Below are positions 8,701-17,991 of a stretch of 64,000 nucleotides of DNA, piece by piece. Origin of the DNA: Flintibacter sp. KGMB00164 (lineage in GTDB: Bacteria; Bacillota; Clostridia; Oscillospirales; Oscillospiraceae); contig NZ_CP044227.1 of the NCBI RefSeq assembly GCF_008727735.1, positions 2,677,001 through 2,741,000 of the forward strand, written 5' to 3'. Position 1 is the stretch's first letter. The number at the start of each line of letters is the position of its first letter. Position numbers and translations under genes: made by a program. Below the pieces are notes generated by a model. It worked only from the letters and a program-made list of their open reading frames with translations. It was not told the origin of the DNA and did no database searches.

Positions 8701-10095
8701 ATGGATCGCACCACCATTGCCGCCATTTTTGCGGATCAGGAGGCGCTGGGCGGCCAGACGGTCACCGTCTGCGGCTGGGCCCGCACCATCCGAGACATGA
8801 AGACCTTTGGCTTTATCGAGCTCAACGACGGCTCCTGCTTTAAGAATCTTCAGATCGTCATGGACGCCAACGTGCTGGACAATTATAAGGAGATCGCCGG
8901 CCAGAACGTAGGCGCCGCCCTGATCGTCACCGGCACTGTGGTGCTCACCCCCGGCGCCAAGCAGCCCCTGGAGGTAAAGGCCGACACCATCGCTGTGGAG
9001 GGTCCCTCCGCCCCCGACTATCCCCTGCAGAAGAAGCGCCACAGCGTGGAGTTCCTGCGCACCATCCAGCACCTGCGTCCCCGGACCAACCTGTTCTCCG
9101 CCGCCTTCCGGGTCCGCTCCGCTACGGCCCACGCCATCCACTGCTTCTTCCAGGACCAGGGCTTTGTCTATGTCCACACCCCCATCATCACCGCCAGCGA
9201 CTGCGAGGGCGCCGGTGAGATGTTCCAGGTGACCACTCTGGACCTGGAGAACGTGCCCAAGAACGAGGACGGCACCGTGGACTACTCCAAGGACTTCTTC
9301 GGCAAGCGGGCCAACCTGACCGTGTCCGGCCAGCTCAACTGTGAGAACTTTGCCATGGCCTTCGGCAACGTGTACACCTTCGGCCCCACCTTCCGTGCTG
9401 AGAAGTCCAACACCCAGCGCCACGCCGCCGAGTTCTGGATGATCGAGCCCGAGATGGCCTTTGCCGACCTGAACGACTACATGGACAACGCCGAGGCGAT
9501 GATCAAGTATGTCATCCGCTATGTGCTGGACAAGTGCCCCGATGAGATCAACTTCTTCAACTCCTTCGTGGACAAGGGCCTCAAGGAGCGCCTGGAGCAC
9601 GTGGCCTCCTCCGACTTCGCCCGTGTGAGCTACACCGACGCGGTGAAGATCCTGGAGGAAAACAACGACAAGTTTGACTTTAAGGTCTACTGGGGCTGCG
9701 ATCTGCAGACTGAGCACGAGCGCTACCTCACCGAGCAGGTGTACAAGCGCCCTGTGTTCGTCACCGACTACCCCAAGGAGATCAAGGCCTTCTATATGCG
9801 CCAGAACGACGACGGCAAGACCGTTGCTGCCGCCGACTGCCTGGTGCCCGGTATCGGCGAGCTCATCGGCGGCTCCCAGCGTGAGGAGCGCCTGGAGCTG
9901 CTGGAGAACCGTATCCAGGAGCTGGGCATGGACCCCAAGGACTACTGGTGGTACTGCGACCTGCGGCGCTACGGCTCCTGCCGCCACGCTGGCTACGGCC
10001 TGGGCTTCGAGCGTATGGTGATGTACCTCACCGGCGTGAACAACATCCGCGACGTGGAGCTGCATCCCAGAACTTGGGGCAACGCCGAATTCTAA
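8701..10095 (+). CDS. asnS: Asparagine-tRNA ligase
   Basis: A 464-residue class IIb aminoacyl-tRNA synthetase that charges tRNA-Asn. It has an N-terminal OB-fold anticodon-binding domain ([22 protein letters not shown]), then the class II core with motif 2 ([23 protein letters not shown]) and motif 3 ([20 protein letters not shown]). It matches AsnRS rather than AspRS in length (~463) and in the RAE(K/N)S context. The ATG at 8701 has GGAGAG seven nt upstream; the ATG at 8686 lacks a site. Monocistronic, last intact chromosomal gene before the integrated element. Confidence 0.96.
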   Translation: MDRTTIAAIFADQEALGGQTVTVCGWARTIRDMKTFGFIELNDGSCFKNLQIVMDANVLDNYKEIAGQNVGAALIVTGTVVLTPGAKQPLEVKADTIAVEGPSAPDYPLQKKRHSVEFLRTIQHLRPRTNLFSAAFRVRSATAHAIHCFFQDQGFVYVHTPIITASDCEGAGEMFQVTTLDLENVPKNEDGTVDYSKDFFGKRANLTVSGQLNCENFAMAFGNVYTFGPTFRAEKSNTQRHAAEFWMIEPEMAFADLNDYMDNAEAMIKYVIRYVLDKCPDEINFFNSFVDKGLKERLEHVASSDFARVSYTDAVKILEENNDKFDFKVYWGCDLQTEHERYLTEQVYKRPVFVTDYPKEIKAFYMRQNDDGKTVAAADCLVPGIGELIGGSQREERLELLENRIQELGMDPKDYWWYCDLRRYGSCRHAGYGLGFERMVMYLTGVNNIRDVELHPRTWGNAEF

Positions 10096-10109
10096 TAAAA
10101 CATATTAAG

Positions 10110-10157
10110 GCCCCTGGCGTGCTGCTGCTTCTTGCAGCTCCACGCCGGGGGCTTTTT
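10110..10157 (+). terminator. asnS terminator
   Basis: Stem GCCCCTGGCGTG / CACGCCGGGGGC (one wobble pair) followed by TTTTTT. Confidence 0.85.
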
Positions 10158-10185
10158 TATGTGTATTGTATTTTGCATCATCAAT

Positions 10186-10221
10186 AAAAATCCCGGAAAT
10201 CAATCGATTTCCGGGATTTTT
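10186..10221. terminator. Terminator next to the split tRNA gene
   Basis: AAAAATCCCGGAAATC / GATTTCCGGGATTTTT forms a near-perfect hairpin. It abuts the CCA end of the tRNA 3' half and is probably the original terminator of that minus-strand tRNA. Confidence 0.8.
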
Positions 10222-10265
10222 GGCACGCCAGAAGGGAATCGAACCCCCAGCCTCGCCCTTAGGAG
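10221..10265 (-). tRNA. 3' half of the split chromosomal tRNA-Arg(CCU)
   Basis: The minus strand reads the anticodon loop CTCCTAA (10265-10259), anticodon stem GGGCG, a variable region, the T loop TTCGATT, the acceptor strand CTGGCGT, and GCCA to 10221. Joined to the 5' half at 58,287-58,325 it gives a complete cloverleaf: acceptor GCGCCAG/CTGGCGT, D stem GCTC/GAGC, anticodon stem CGCCC/GGGCG, anticodon CCT. Alone it cannot make a tRNA. It is the disrupted remnant of the ICE attachment gene. Confidence 0.88.
10259..10265. repeat. Left attachment core
   Basis: TTAGGAG, identical to 58287-58293. It corresponds exactly to the 7-nt anticodon loop of the target tRNA, a normal crossover length for tyrosine recombinases. 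Confidence 0.85.
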
Positions 10266-10320
10266 TACGGCGTACCATTTCGTAAATTGTTCATATCATA
10301 TCTTCCCGTATTGTTTCTTC

Positions 10321-10354
10321 GCAAATTGTGCTGCCTGGAGGCAGGTCAATTTGC
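10321..10354. repeat. Imperfect hairpin near the left end of the ICE
   Basis: GCAAATTG-tg-CTGCC-tgga-GGCAG-gt-CAATTTGC: 13 of 15 positions pair. It lies between the left core and the arm repeats; it could be an architectural or regulatory site. Nothing coding is seen in 10266-10489. Confidence 0.5.
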
Positions 10355-10403
10355 ACAAATTCCCCTGAAATATGCTGCCTTACAACGGTTTTTCAAATGT
10401 CGT

Positions 10404-10475
10404 ATTAGCAAGGTATTAGCAGGAACCCCTTGTGACAGAGGGCTTTTAGGGGCCATTTCAAAATGCTATTAGCAA
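10404..10475. repeat. Left integrase arm-type repeats
   Basis: Three direct copies of ATTAGCA(A/G) start at 10404, 10415 and 10468. The same octamer occurs three times at the right end of the element. This layout matches arm-binding sites of lambda-type integrases. Confidence 0.65.
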
Positions 10476-10489
10476 TGGAGGATCATTTT

Positions 10490-10699
10490 ATGAGCACCAA
10501 CGAAAAAGGGACGCCCCAAAGCAGAACATACACTGTGAATGACATCGCAGCCATTCTCGGTATCGGCCGCGCTTCGGCCTATAAACTCGCAAACTCAGGA
10601 TTGTTCAAGACGATCCGCATCGGCAACATGATCCGCATCTCCAGGAAGTCCTTTGAGGATTGGCTGAAAGCGGAGGGGCTGGACGACGAAATGGAATAA
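10490..10699 (+). CDS. Excisionase-like DNA-binding protein (left copy)
   Basis: A 69-residue winged-helix/MerR-like HTH protein of the Xis/excisionase family ('TYTVNDIAAILGIGRASAYKL', then IRIGNMIRISRKSFEDWL). Such proteins bend attachment-site DNA and steer the integrase towards excision. The ATG at 10490 follows TGGAGGATC; one arm repeat overlaps the leader. It is a clear paralogue of the Xis next to the integrase at 56,329. Having an Xis at each end is unusual; this one may regulate the left end or be left over from an earlier element. Confidence 0.8.
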   Translation: MSTNEKGTPQSRTYTVNDIAAILGIGRASAYKLANSGLFKTIRIGNMIRISRKSFEDWLKAEGLDDEME

Positions 10700-10762
10700 C
10701 AGGTAGGAGCGCCATAGGCTCAAAGCCCATGGCGCTCTTGCACTACATAATGACTATACTAA

Positions 10763-13204
10763 TTAGTCAACATATGCACGCATTAGTTTGAATTTTAAAT
10801 CTCTAAGATACCGTTCATACATAGGGTGATTTTTGGTAAATTGAGATATTCTGTTATGTGCATCTTTGCAGGCCGCTTTATAGACTTCTCGGTATTCTTT
10901 ATCGGCCATCACAAGTTGCATCCGTTTTCTACAATAGTATCCAAATAATTGAACTACATTGTATTCGTTATCATTTGGTGACGAAATCGGCAACATGAGT
11001 AATTTGTGAGCTGCTTCAAAGTCTTTTAGTGGATTAAGCGAATTTCCACAGAGAATAGATTCTAAGTAGAAACGCGCTTGTTGGTTATTTATTTGGAATG
11101 GGACAAAATCTTCAGGAATTAGTCCATAGGCAGTATCCAAATAACGTTGTGCACGATCAAATCTTTTAATTTCAATACACGCTATCGCATATTGCAACCA
11201 AAAGAAATTACTCTGTTCATAATAGCTCAACTTGCTTAATTCATCATAATATGACAGGATGACCCTATCAGAATCTCTAAAACCACGCAAAAATGAATGA
11301 ATATGGGAATATGAAATTATAGATGTTAGAACCTGGGAAAATTTTGCTATAGAAGGATACTTTGCCGCATAAGTTGCCACACTATTTAACGCTGTAATAA
11401 CCGTTTCTGGCGTAGATACTTTTTGCAATATATATCTAGCCGTAACAGACGATTTCATAGTAATCTTACCGTCAGAATCAAAAGAAATAAGTTCTAAAAT
11501 TGCCGGATTTGATCTAAATAGTGCATCAGAAGAAATAGTCAAATCAAGAATACGTTCAATATCAAGAACAGATAACCGCAAGTTCATCATTTTTGTTAAA
11601 AGAATAATGATGACAGCATTATAATATTGCTTCGATGAACTTTTAATGTTTTCTACCAATTCTTCAACTTTAGAGCTTAACACTTGGGACTGGATTACAT
11701 CAAGCATAATTGCTTGGAATTTACGACTACATTTTCTGGGACTAATAAGATAGTCTTTCTTTTGCTTTCGTGTTAGTCCTGCGCGTTTACCAAATAGCCC
11801 GTATCTTTCAAATACTTTTATGCAGTGATCTATTCCAGTGTCATCTACTCTATTGAGGTTGAAAATTGCACTATCATTTTCTTGAACTGCAAAGTCGCTT
11901 AAGACGGACGGCATTTTGTTGTGATTTAGTGCAGTACGTGCAGTCAAAACAAATTGTATCTGCTTATTATCAAACAGAGTAAATTTTTTAAGAATATCAA
12001 TATAGCTTGTGTAGTCATCAATTATGACTAAAACTTTGCTAGTTTTTGACAAATTTGATATTGCGGATATCTCTTCACTTAACTTCGTGGATTCTGCATT
12101 AGTCAGAATAAAAACATGGATTTCCTGTTTGGAAAGTAAATGCCTCAACTCATTAATGCATGCGGTTTTCCCATTTCCCATGTCAGAATGAATAAACAAT
12201 ATTCTCTTTCCATTCAAAATTGCACATTCAATATCGGAAAAAATGTCTCTATAGACAAATGCACCATATGTTCCATCTGTTTTATAGTACAGTGAATCTA
12301 CATATTTGCCATTTAAAAAGAGGCCAAAAACATCTTCGGGAGTGGGTGCCTGAAAACAATACTTTCGCTTATAATCGTGTAAAAATGCGGTATACAATCT
12401 ATCTGCTTCGTCTTTAATCTGTGGAGTATATGTTTTTTGGACCTCTTGTATTGTTTCAGCAAAGTTATCAACGCCTATTTTATATACAGTACCATATCTC
12501 TTTAGCCTATTTTCAGCATTATTTGATAAGTCAGGACTACTTATTAGTATTGTTTTTGATATAAAATCTGGGCTAAATAAAATCCTACTTAAATCTAAAT
12601 CATATTTAAGTGATAATCCAACAATAAAAATGCTTTTTGCTGTTTCGAGATCATTTAAAAGGAGAGTCCCCCATTCAGAATTCATAATATGATCTCGGGA
12701 CATATAGCTATTAGCAGTTAGTTTAAACTCACCGTGAATAGTTGTTTCAGTAAGATGGCCAAGATGACCATTAATGTGGACGCACAATCTTTCTCGATCA
12801 GCATATTCTCGGACATGCGAAGAAAGAGTTACCGGAGTAATAGCAATGCCATTTTCTCTCGCTGCTAACATAGCTACATCATCGTAGTTTGTTGTATAGT
12901 ACCTCATCCAAGGTAGTGAATAAATTGTTGTATGAGATTTTGTAAAAGAACTGCATGTGAGCAATGTTCTAATTTCTGAAATAAGACTTGAAGTAGAGAA
13001 ACGTTCCTCATAGCATTGTGCAGCATCTTGAAGATCATTCTCGTCATCAGGGTCTATATCACATTTTTTATAAAGTTCACTTGCCAAACGAGACCCAGAG
13101 GGAAAGTCACCAAAAGCATTTTTAGCTCCATAGGATGCTCCTGCCCCCATAATAATGATTGCATTTCCATCAATAATATGTTTAATTCCTACATTTAGCT
13201 CCAC
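10763..13204 (-). CDS. SIR2-STAND NTPase, candidate anti-phage defence protein
   Basis: An 813-residue protein in three parts. Residues ~10-260 are a SIR2-like NADase domain (GAGAS at 20-24, TTNYDD at 104-109, HING at 143-146). Residues ~320-560 are a P-loop STAND/AAA-type NTPase with Walker A SDMGNGKT (340-347; the first Gly is Ser), Walker B VLVIIDDY (391-398) and sensor 'LTART'. The C-terminal ~250 residues are helical, TPR-like and could be the ligand sensor. Known SIR2-STAND proteins (Avs5 class) sense phage proteins and deplete NAD+. The GTG start has GAGGAGGGCG upstream. Strongly AT-rich against the ICE backbone and on the opposite strand: a cargo insertion. Function is inferred from architecture. 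Confidence 0.8.
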   Translation of the reverse strand: MELNVGIKHIIDGNAIIIMGAGASYGAKNAFGDFPSGSRLASELYKKCDIDPDDENDLQDAAQCYEERFSTSSLISEIRTLLTCSSFTKSHTTIYSLPWMRYYTTNYDDVAMLAARENGIAITPVTLSSHVREYADRERLCVHINGHLGHLTETTIHGEFKLTANSYMSRDHIMNSEWGTLLLNDLETAKSIFIVGLSLKYDLDLSRILFSPDFISKTILISSPDLSNNAENRLKRYGTVYKIGVDNFAETIQEVQKTYTPQIKDEADRLYTAFLHDYKRKYCFQAPTPEDVFGLFLNGKYVDSLYYKTDGTYGAFVYRDIFSDIECAILNGKRILFIHSDMGNGKTACINELRHLLSKQEIHVFILTNAESTKLSEEISAISNLSKTSKVLVIIDDYTSYIDILKKFTLFDNKQIQFVLTARTALNHNKMPSVLSDFAVQENDSAIFNLNRVDDTGIDHCIKVFERYGLFGKRAGLTRKQKKDYLISPRKCSRKFQAIMLDVIQSQVLSSKVEELVENIKSSSKQYYNAVIIILLTKMMNLRLSVLDIERILDLTISSDALFRSNPAILELISFDSDGKITMKSSVTARYILQKVSTPETVITALNSVATYAAKYPSIAKFSQVLTSIISYSHIHSFLRGFRDSDRVILSYYDELSKLSYYEQSNFFWLQYAIACIEIKRFDRAQRYLDTAYGLIPEDFVPFQINNQQARFYLESILCGNSLNPLKDFEAAHKLLMLPISSPNDNEYNVVQLFGYYCRKRMQLVMADKEYREVYKAACKDAHNRISQFTKNHPMYERYLRDLKFKLMRAYVD

Positions 13205-13269
13205 GTTACGCCCTCCTCAGTACATGAAATCTAATTAGTAGAATACAACAAGATAAACTGTTACAAATA

Positions 13270-13298
13270 ATTATACCATCGTTTTCCAACAACCGCAA
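13270..13298 (-). promoter_or_regulatory. Promoter of the SIR2-STAND gene
   Basis: Minus strand TTGCGG (13293-13298), 17-bp spacer, TATAAT (13270-13275), about 66 nt upstream of the GTG start. Confidence 0.7.
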
Positions 13299-13331
13299 TG
13301 TAATGCTTTTTACTTGAATACAACAACCAAT

Positions 13332-13361
13332 CGCCATCAGCACTGGGCTATGGCGTTTTTT
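13332..13361 (+). terminator. Orphan terminator left of the transfer module
   Basis: CGCCAT...ATGGCG followed by TTTTTT on the plus strand. No plus-strand gene precedes it, so it may belong to a gene lost when the defence gene was inserted. The remaining 13,362-13,586 holds only the leader of the next gene. Confidence 0.55.
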
Positions 13362-13586
13362 CATATTCGGTTGCAGCTTGCACATCATCATCCATTTTAA
13401 TAGCTTCCATGACATCACCCTTCAAAACTGCACCGAAAGGAACTGAAAATTTAATGTTTTTTCTCCCGCAATCATCCGAAAGACCCCCGCCTATAGGTTT
13501 TCCCCTCTGGGGTATCTGAAAGGCATAGAGGCCATCTTTTCCACGAAAACAAACACTTTTCCAAACCGCCGAAAGGAGGTGATAAC

Positions 13587-14480
13587 ATGGCGGTATTTCG
13601 TATTGAGAAAACCCGTGACTACACGGTGATGTCCAACCACCACCTGCGCAATGCGGGGCTGTCCCTGAAATCCAAAGGGCTGCTCTCCATGATGCTATCC
13701 CTGCCGGAGGACTGGAACTACACCACCAGGGGCCTGGCGAAAATCTGCAAGGAGGGCACGGACAGCATCGGTTCCGCCCTGAAGGAGCTGGAACGGGCCG
13801 GGTACATAGTCCGCAATCGGCTGCGGGACAGCAAGGGCAAAATCGTGGATGTGGAGTATGTCATCTACGAGACGCCCCATCCCCCGGACACGGGTCAGCC
13901 GTGTGAGGACGAGCCGGATGCGGCTTGTCCAGATACGGAAAACCCGGATATGGATAACCCATGTCTGGAAAACCGGCCGCAATTAAATAAAGAGAAAAGA
14001 AATCCTGAAAAACAAAATACTGATTCATCAAGTACGGAAGGATCAAATCCTGTCCAATCAAGCCCCCAAACCCCCGCAGAGTGTAGCCGGACCGGACGGG
14101 ACTGGATGCGAGAGCGAGAGAGCTATCGGGAACTGATTTTGGAGAACATCGAGTATGACTATCTATGCCGGGATGACCGGCTGGATCGGGATATGCTGAA
14201 TGAGTTGGTGGAACTCATGGTGGATACCGTCTGTTCCCGCAGGGAGACGATCCGCATTGCCGGGGACGACTATCCGGCGGAGGTGGTCAAATCCCGGTTC
14301 CTGAAGCTGAACAGTTCTCACATTGAGTATGTGTTGGACCGTATGCGGGAGAACACCACCTATGTCCGCAACATCAAGAAATATCTGCTGGCTGCCCTGT
14401 ATAACGCCCCGGCCACCATCGACAGCTACTATGCGTCCCTGGTGAACCACGACCTGTACGGCGGCGGAGAAAGGAGATGA
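13587..14480 (+). CDS. RepA-like replication initiator, DUF6017 type
   Basis: 297 residues. The N-terminal ~95 residues match the replication initiator A / winged-helix domain typical of the first gene of Tn1549-like ICEs (NHHLRNAGLSLKSKGLLSMM). A hydrophilic low-complexity linker follows, with a DNPCLENRPQLNKEKRN-type segment, and then a DUF6017-like C-terminal helical domain. It probably supports autonomous replication of the excised circle. The ATG follows AAAGGAGGTGATAAC. First gene of the long transfer operon. Confidence 0.82.
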   Translation: MAVFRIEKTRDYTVMSNHHLRNAGLSLKSKGLLSMMLSLPEDWNYTTRGLAKICKEGTDSIGSALKELERAGYIVRNRLRDSKGKIVDVEYVIYETPHPPDTGQPCEDEPDAACPDTENPDMDNPCLENRPQLNKEKRNPEKQNTDSSSTEGSNPVQSSPQTPAECSRTGRDWMRERESYRELILENIEYDYLCRDDRLDRDMLNELVELMVDTVCSRRETIRIAGDDYPAEVVKSRFLKLNSSHIEYVLDRMRENTTYVRNIKKYLLAALYNAPATIDSYYASLVNHDLYGGGERR

Positions 14481-14486
14481 TGACTT

Positions 14487-14975
14487 ATGCAGGAAGAAGT
14501 CACCCAGCGTACCGTTGCCCTCTGCGTGGAGGCCACCAAGCTTTCCGCCGGGATGCTGCAACAGGCCATGAAAAAAGTGCTGGACGAGATGCAGAAAGGA
14601 GTGACCGGCCACAAGACCAAGCTGCACCACGGCAAGCAGACCCTCCGGCAGCTTATGAAGCACAACACCGGCGTTTCCAACATCGAGATCACCGACCAGA
14701 ACATCCGGGCCTTTTCCGCCACCGCCAAGAAGTACGGCATTGACTTTGCGCTGAAAAAGGACACCAGCGGCGAGATACCCCGCTACCTGGTGTTCTTCAA
14801 GGGACGGGATGCCGACGTCATCACGGCGGCCTTCCGGGAGTTCTCCGCAAAGAACCTGGAGAAAGAGAAAAAGCCCTCCATCCGCAAGGAGCTGGAGCAG
14901 GCGAAGCAGCAGGCCAAAGCCCAGCACCGCCAGCGGGAGAAGGTCAAGACCAAAGACCGGGGTGTGGAATTATGA
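14487..14975 (+). CDS. pcfB: PcfB family relaxosome accessory protein
   Basis: A 162-residue DUF3801/PcfB protein. PcfB and its homologues link the relaxosome to the TraG/VirD4 coupling protein. The core reads TRNA-independent basic helices around 'KLHHGKQTLRQLMKHN' and a 'RYLVFFKGRDADVITAAF' strand-helix unit; the C-terminus is a Lys/Glu-rich coiled coil ending 'KKPSIRKELEQAKQQ'. Its stop overlaps the traG start (ATGA), which indicates coupled translation. Confidence 0.85.
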   Translation: MQEEVTQRTVALCVEATKLSAGMLQQAMKKVLDEMQKGVTGHKTKLHHGKQTLRQLMKHNTGVSNIEITDQNIRAFSATAKKYGIDFALKKDTSGEIPRYLVFFKGRDADVITAAFREFSAKNLEKEKKPSIRKELEQAKQQAKAQHRQREKVKTKDRGVEL

Positions 14976-15993
14976 CGGTTGACTTGAAGAAGGTTCTCAT
15001 CCTCAACCTCCCGTATCTGCTGTTCGTGTATCTCTTTGATAAGCTCTGCCAGGCGGTGCGCCTTGCGCCCGGCCTTGACGCCTCTGAAAAGCTCCTGCAT
15101 TTGAGCCAGGGCTTTACGGAGGCGTTTTCTTCTGGGCTGCCCAGCCTGCATCCGCTGGACCTGCTTGCAGGTATCGTCGGGGCGGCCATCGTCCGGCTGG
15201 CGGTGTACGCCAAAGGAAAAAACGCCCGCAAATACCGCAAGGGCATTGAGTACGGCAGCGCCCGATGGGGCACGGCGGCAGATATTGCCCCCTATGTCGA
15301 TCCGGTCCCTGACTGGAACATCCCGCTGACCCAGACGGAAAAGCTCACCATGTCCAGCCGCCCCAAAAATCCCAAGTACGCCCGGAACAAAAACATCCTG
15401 GTCATCGGCGGCAGCGGCAGCGGCAGCGGCAAGACCCGTTTCTTCGTCAAGCCCTCCCTCATGCAGATGCACAGCAGCTATGTGGTCACCGATCCCAAAG
15501 GACAGCTTTTGTCCGAGGTGGGAACCATGCTGCGGCGGGGAGCCCCCAAGCTGGACGAGAACGGAAAGCCCATGCGGGATGCCCACGGGAAGGTCATCTA
15601 TGAGCCGTACCGCATTAAAGTCCTCAACACCATCAACTTCAAAAAGAGCATGAAATACAACCCCTTCGCCTACATCCGGTCGGAGAAAGACATCCTCAAA
15701 CTGGTCAATGTCATTATCGCCAACACCAAAGGCGACGGGGAAAAATCCTCCGAAGATTTTTGGGTCAAGGCAGAGCGGCTTTTGTACTGCGCCCTGATCG
15801 GGTACATCTGGTACGAGGCGGAGCCGGAGGAGCGAAACTTCCTCACGCTACTGGAGCTCATCAACGCATCGGAGGCCAGAGAGGACGACGAGGAATTTCA
15901 AAGTGCTGTTGACCTGCTCTTTGCCAAGCTGGAGAAGGAGCACCCGGACCACTTTGCCGTGAAGCAGTACCGCAAATTCAAGTTGGCCGCCGG
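14972..15993 (+). pseudogene. traG: traG (VirD4-type coupling protein), 5' part, interrupted
   Basis: The N-terminal 340 residues of a TraG/VirD4 coupling ATPase: two membrane segments, then Walker A GGSGSGSGKTRFF (residues ~146-158). The open frame continues only 19 nt into the inserted element and stops at 16012. The conserved family sequence 'KLAAGKT.KSIL' breaks after LAAG. The remainder starts at 31,601. Joining 14972-15993 to 31601-32447 gives 1,869 nt = 622 codons plus stop, in frame. As it stands the product lacks Walker B and most of the motor domain. Confidence 0.92.
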
Positions 15994-15999
15994 TGATAT

Positions 16000-16062
16000 A
16001 TGCTCTAAGTGACTTCTTAATCATGATTTTGTCATGGTTAGTGAAGCAATCACTTAGAGCAT
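16000..16062. terminator. Long terminal hairpin at the left end of the nested element
   Basis: Perfect 13-bp arms ATGCTCTAAGTGA / TCACTTAGAGCAT at 16000-16012 and 16050-16062. A further imperfect stem lies inside and ATTTTTG follows. It would stop transcription coming from the transfer operon before the recombinase gene, or form a structured recombination end. Confidence 0.75.
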
Positions 16063-16084
16063 TTTTGTTTCAGGAGGTACAGCC

Positions 16085-17965
16085 ATGAGAAATGAAAAAA
16101 TCACCCCACTGTACGAGCGCCTGAGCCGGGACGATGAGTTACAGGGCGAGAGCAATTCCATATCCAACCAAAAACAGATGTTAGAGGATTTTGCCCGCCG
16201 GAATGGACTGCCAAACCCTACGCACTTTACCGATGACGGTATCTCAGGCACCCGTTTTGACCGCCCTGGATTTTTGGCGATGATGGAGGAAGTGGAGGCA
16301 GGGCGTGTAGAGGCAATCGTCATCAAGGACATGAGCCGGTTGGGGCGCGACTATCTGAAGGTCGGTCAGGTCATGGAGGTTTTGCGGCAGCGTGGAGTTC
16401 GGCTGATCGCCATCAACGACGGTGTGGACAGTCTGAAAGGCGATGACGATTTTACCCCGTTCCGCAACATTATGAATGAATTTTACGCCCGTGATACCAG
16501 CCGGAAAATCCGCTCTGTGTTTAAGTCAAAAGGCATGAGTGGCAAGCACCTGACCGGCACGGTGATTTACGGCTACTTATGGGACGAAAAACGGGAGCAT
16601 TGGCTGGTAGATGGGGAAGCTGCCGAAGTGGTACGCCGTATCTTCTCCCTCACGCTGGAGGGATATGGGCCTTACCAGATCGCCTGCAAATTATCCGCAG
16701 ACCGAATTGAAATTCCTGTCGTACACCTTGCCCGCTTCAACGAGGGTGTGAACCGTTCAAAGCCGGTCAAAGACCCCTATGGATGGGGATCATCTACCAT
16801 CGTGAACATTTTGAAAAAACGAGAGTATTTAGGGCATACCATCAATTTCAAGACCCGCAAGCACTTTAAGGACAAGAAAAGCCACTATGTTTCTGAGGAC
16901 GAATGGACGATCTTTGAGAATACCCATGAAGCCATTATCGACCAGCAGACCTTTGATTTGGCGCAGAAAATCCGCAGCAATGTACGGCGTTATCCAAACG
17001 GCTGGGGCGAAGCGGCTCCCCTCACAGGCTTGCTCTATTGTGCCGATTGCGGCGGCAAGATGTATGTCCACCGCACCAACAATGGCAAGCGGGTTTCTCA
17101 ATATACCTGTTCCAATTATACCAAAGTTCCGTGTGGGACACTATGCCCTACACAACACCGTATCAATGAGAGTGCCGTTCTGACATTGGTTTCCGACACG
17201 CTCCGGGCTATTGCTGAATATTCCAAAAATGATCGGACGGAATTTATTCACACTGTTCAGGAGACGCAGGTTGCCCAACAGAGTGCCGATATAGCGAAAA
17301 AGCGCAGGCGTCTGGCCGCTGCTCAAAAGAGATCCGGAGAACTGGAAAAACTGATTTGCAAAATCTATGAGGACAACACCCTCGGCAAGCTGCCGGATGC
17401 ACGATATAGGGCACTTGATGCACAGTATGCCAAAGAGCAGGACGCACTTGAGATTGAAATTACAGAGCTGGAAAAGGCTGTTACCGGCTACGAGCAAAGC
17501 CAGAAATCAGCGGAGAAATTTATAGCCCTGATTGATAAGTACGAGAATTTTGACACGCTGACAAACACCATGCTCAACGAGTTTGTAGAGAAAATCCTTG
17601 TCCACGAACGCGCCAGAAAAGGCAGTCAGGACACCACGCAGGAAATTGAAATCTACTTCAATTTTTTAGGACGCTATATCCCACCATCCTTACAGCCGGT
17701 TCCTTTAACACCGGAGGAACAGGAAGAATTGCGAAAAAAAGAAGAACGCAAGGACAGGCTCCATCAGAACTATTTGAAACGAAAAGCCAGCGGCGCACAG
17801 AAACGGTATGAGAACAAAATCAAGGCGAAGAAAAAAGCGGAAATGGACGCTAAGAAAGCCCTGATTCGGGCTGAGGATATGAAAAAAGGTGTTTTTTCTA
17901 CTGTCGGGCAGCTACCAAAAGAAGAACCGCGCAAAGGCGGCATAGCAGCCAGCGCAGCAGTCTAA
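16085..17965 (+). CDS. Large serine recombinase (TnpX-like)
   Basis: A 626-residue large serine recombinase that integrates and excises the nested element. An N-terminal resolvase domain has the catalytic Ser14 in 'YERLSRDDE' and the Arg motif 'IKDMSRLGRDYL'. A recombinase domain follows (GYLWDEKREHW...), then a zinc ribbon (CADCGGKMY...CSNY...CGTLC, residues ~318-355), a coiled coil (~390-470), and a Lys-rich C-terminus. The length (~700 in TnpX) and domain order are typical. AGGAGGTACAGCC precedes the ATG. It sits immediately inside the left end, as in Tn4451-type elements. Confidence 0.92.
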   Translation: MRNEKITPLYERLSRDDELQGESNSISNQKQMLEDFARRNGLPNPTHFTDDGISGTRFDRPGFLAMMEEVEAGRVEAIVIKDMSRLGRDYLKVGQVMEVLRQRGVRLIAINDGVDSLKGDDDFTPFRNIMNEFYARDTSRKIRSVFKSKGMSGKHLTGTVIYGYLWDEKREHWLVDGEAAEVVRRIFSLTLEGYGPYQIACKLSADRIEIPVVHLARFNEGVNRSKPVKDPYGWGSSTIVNILKKREYLGHTINFKTRKHFKDKKSHYVSEDEWTIFENTHEAIIDQQTFDLAQKIRSNVRRYPNGWGEAAPLTGLLYCADCGGKMYVHRTNNGKRVSQYTCSNYTKVPCGTLCPTQHRINESAVLTLVSDTLRAIAEYSKNDRTEFIHTVQETQVAQQSADIAKKRRRLAAAQKRSGELEKLICKIYEDNTLGKLPDARYRALDAQYAKEQDALEIEITELEKAVTGYEQSQKSAEKFIALIDKYENFDTLTNTMLNEFVEKILVHERARKGSQDTTQEIEIYFNFLGRYIPPSLQPVPLTPEEQEELRKKEERKDRLHQNYLKRKASGAQKRYENKIKAKKKAEMDAKKALIRAEDMKKGVFSTVGQLPKEEPRKGGIAASAAV

Positions 17966-17991
17966 TCATCACGGAGCAAAGGAGAATGAAT

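Noticed and set aside
8647-10065. 472-residue minus-strand open frame
   Set aside because: Antisense shadow of asnS.
10222-10272. Left tRNA-like sequence as a simple copy of the intact tRNA-Arg at 58,156
   Set aside because: The two differ in the acceptor, anticodon-stem and T arms; the left half pairs with the 5' half at 58,287-58,325 instead.
13206-13418. 70-residue minus-strand frame upstream of the SIR2-STAND gene
   Set aside because: No ribosome site, biased composition, and it overlaps the promoter assigned to the SIR2-STAND gene.
15992-16012. GA as the crossover dinucleotide of the nested element, as in Tn4451
   Set aside because: A GA core does not restore traG; only the shared GG gives the conserved AAGKT sequence and the correct frame.
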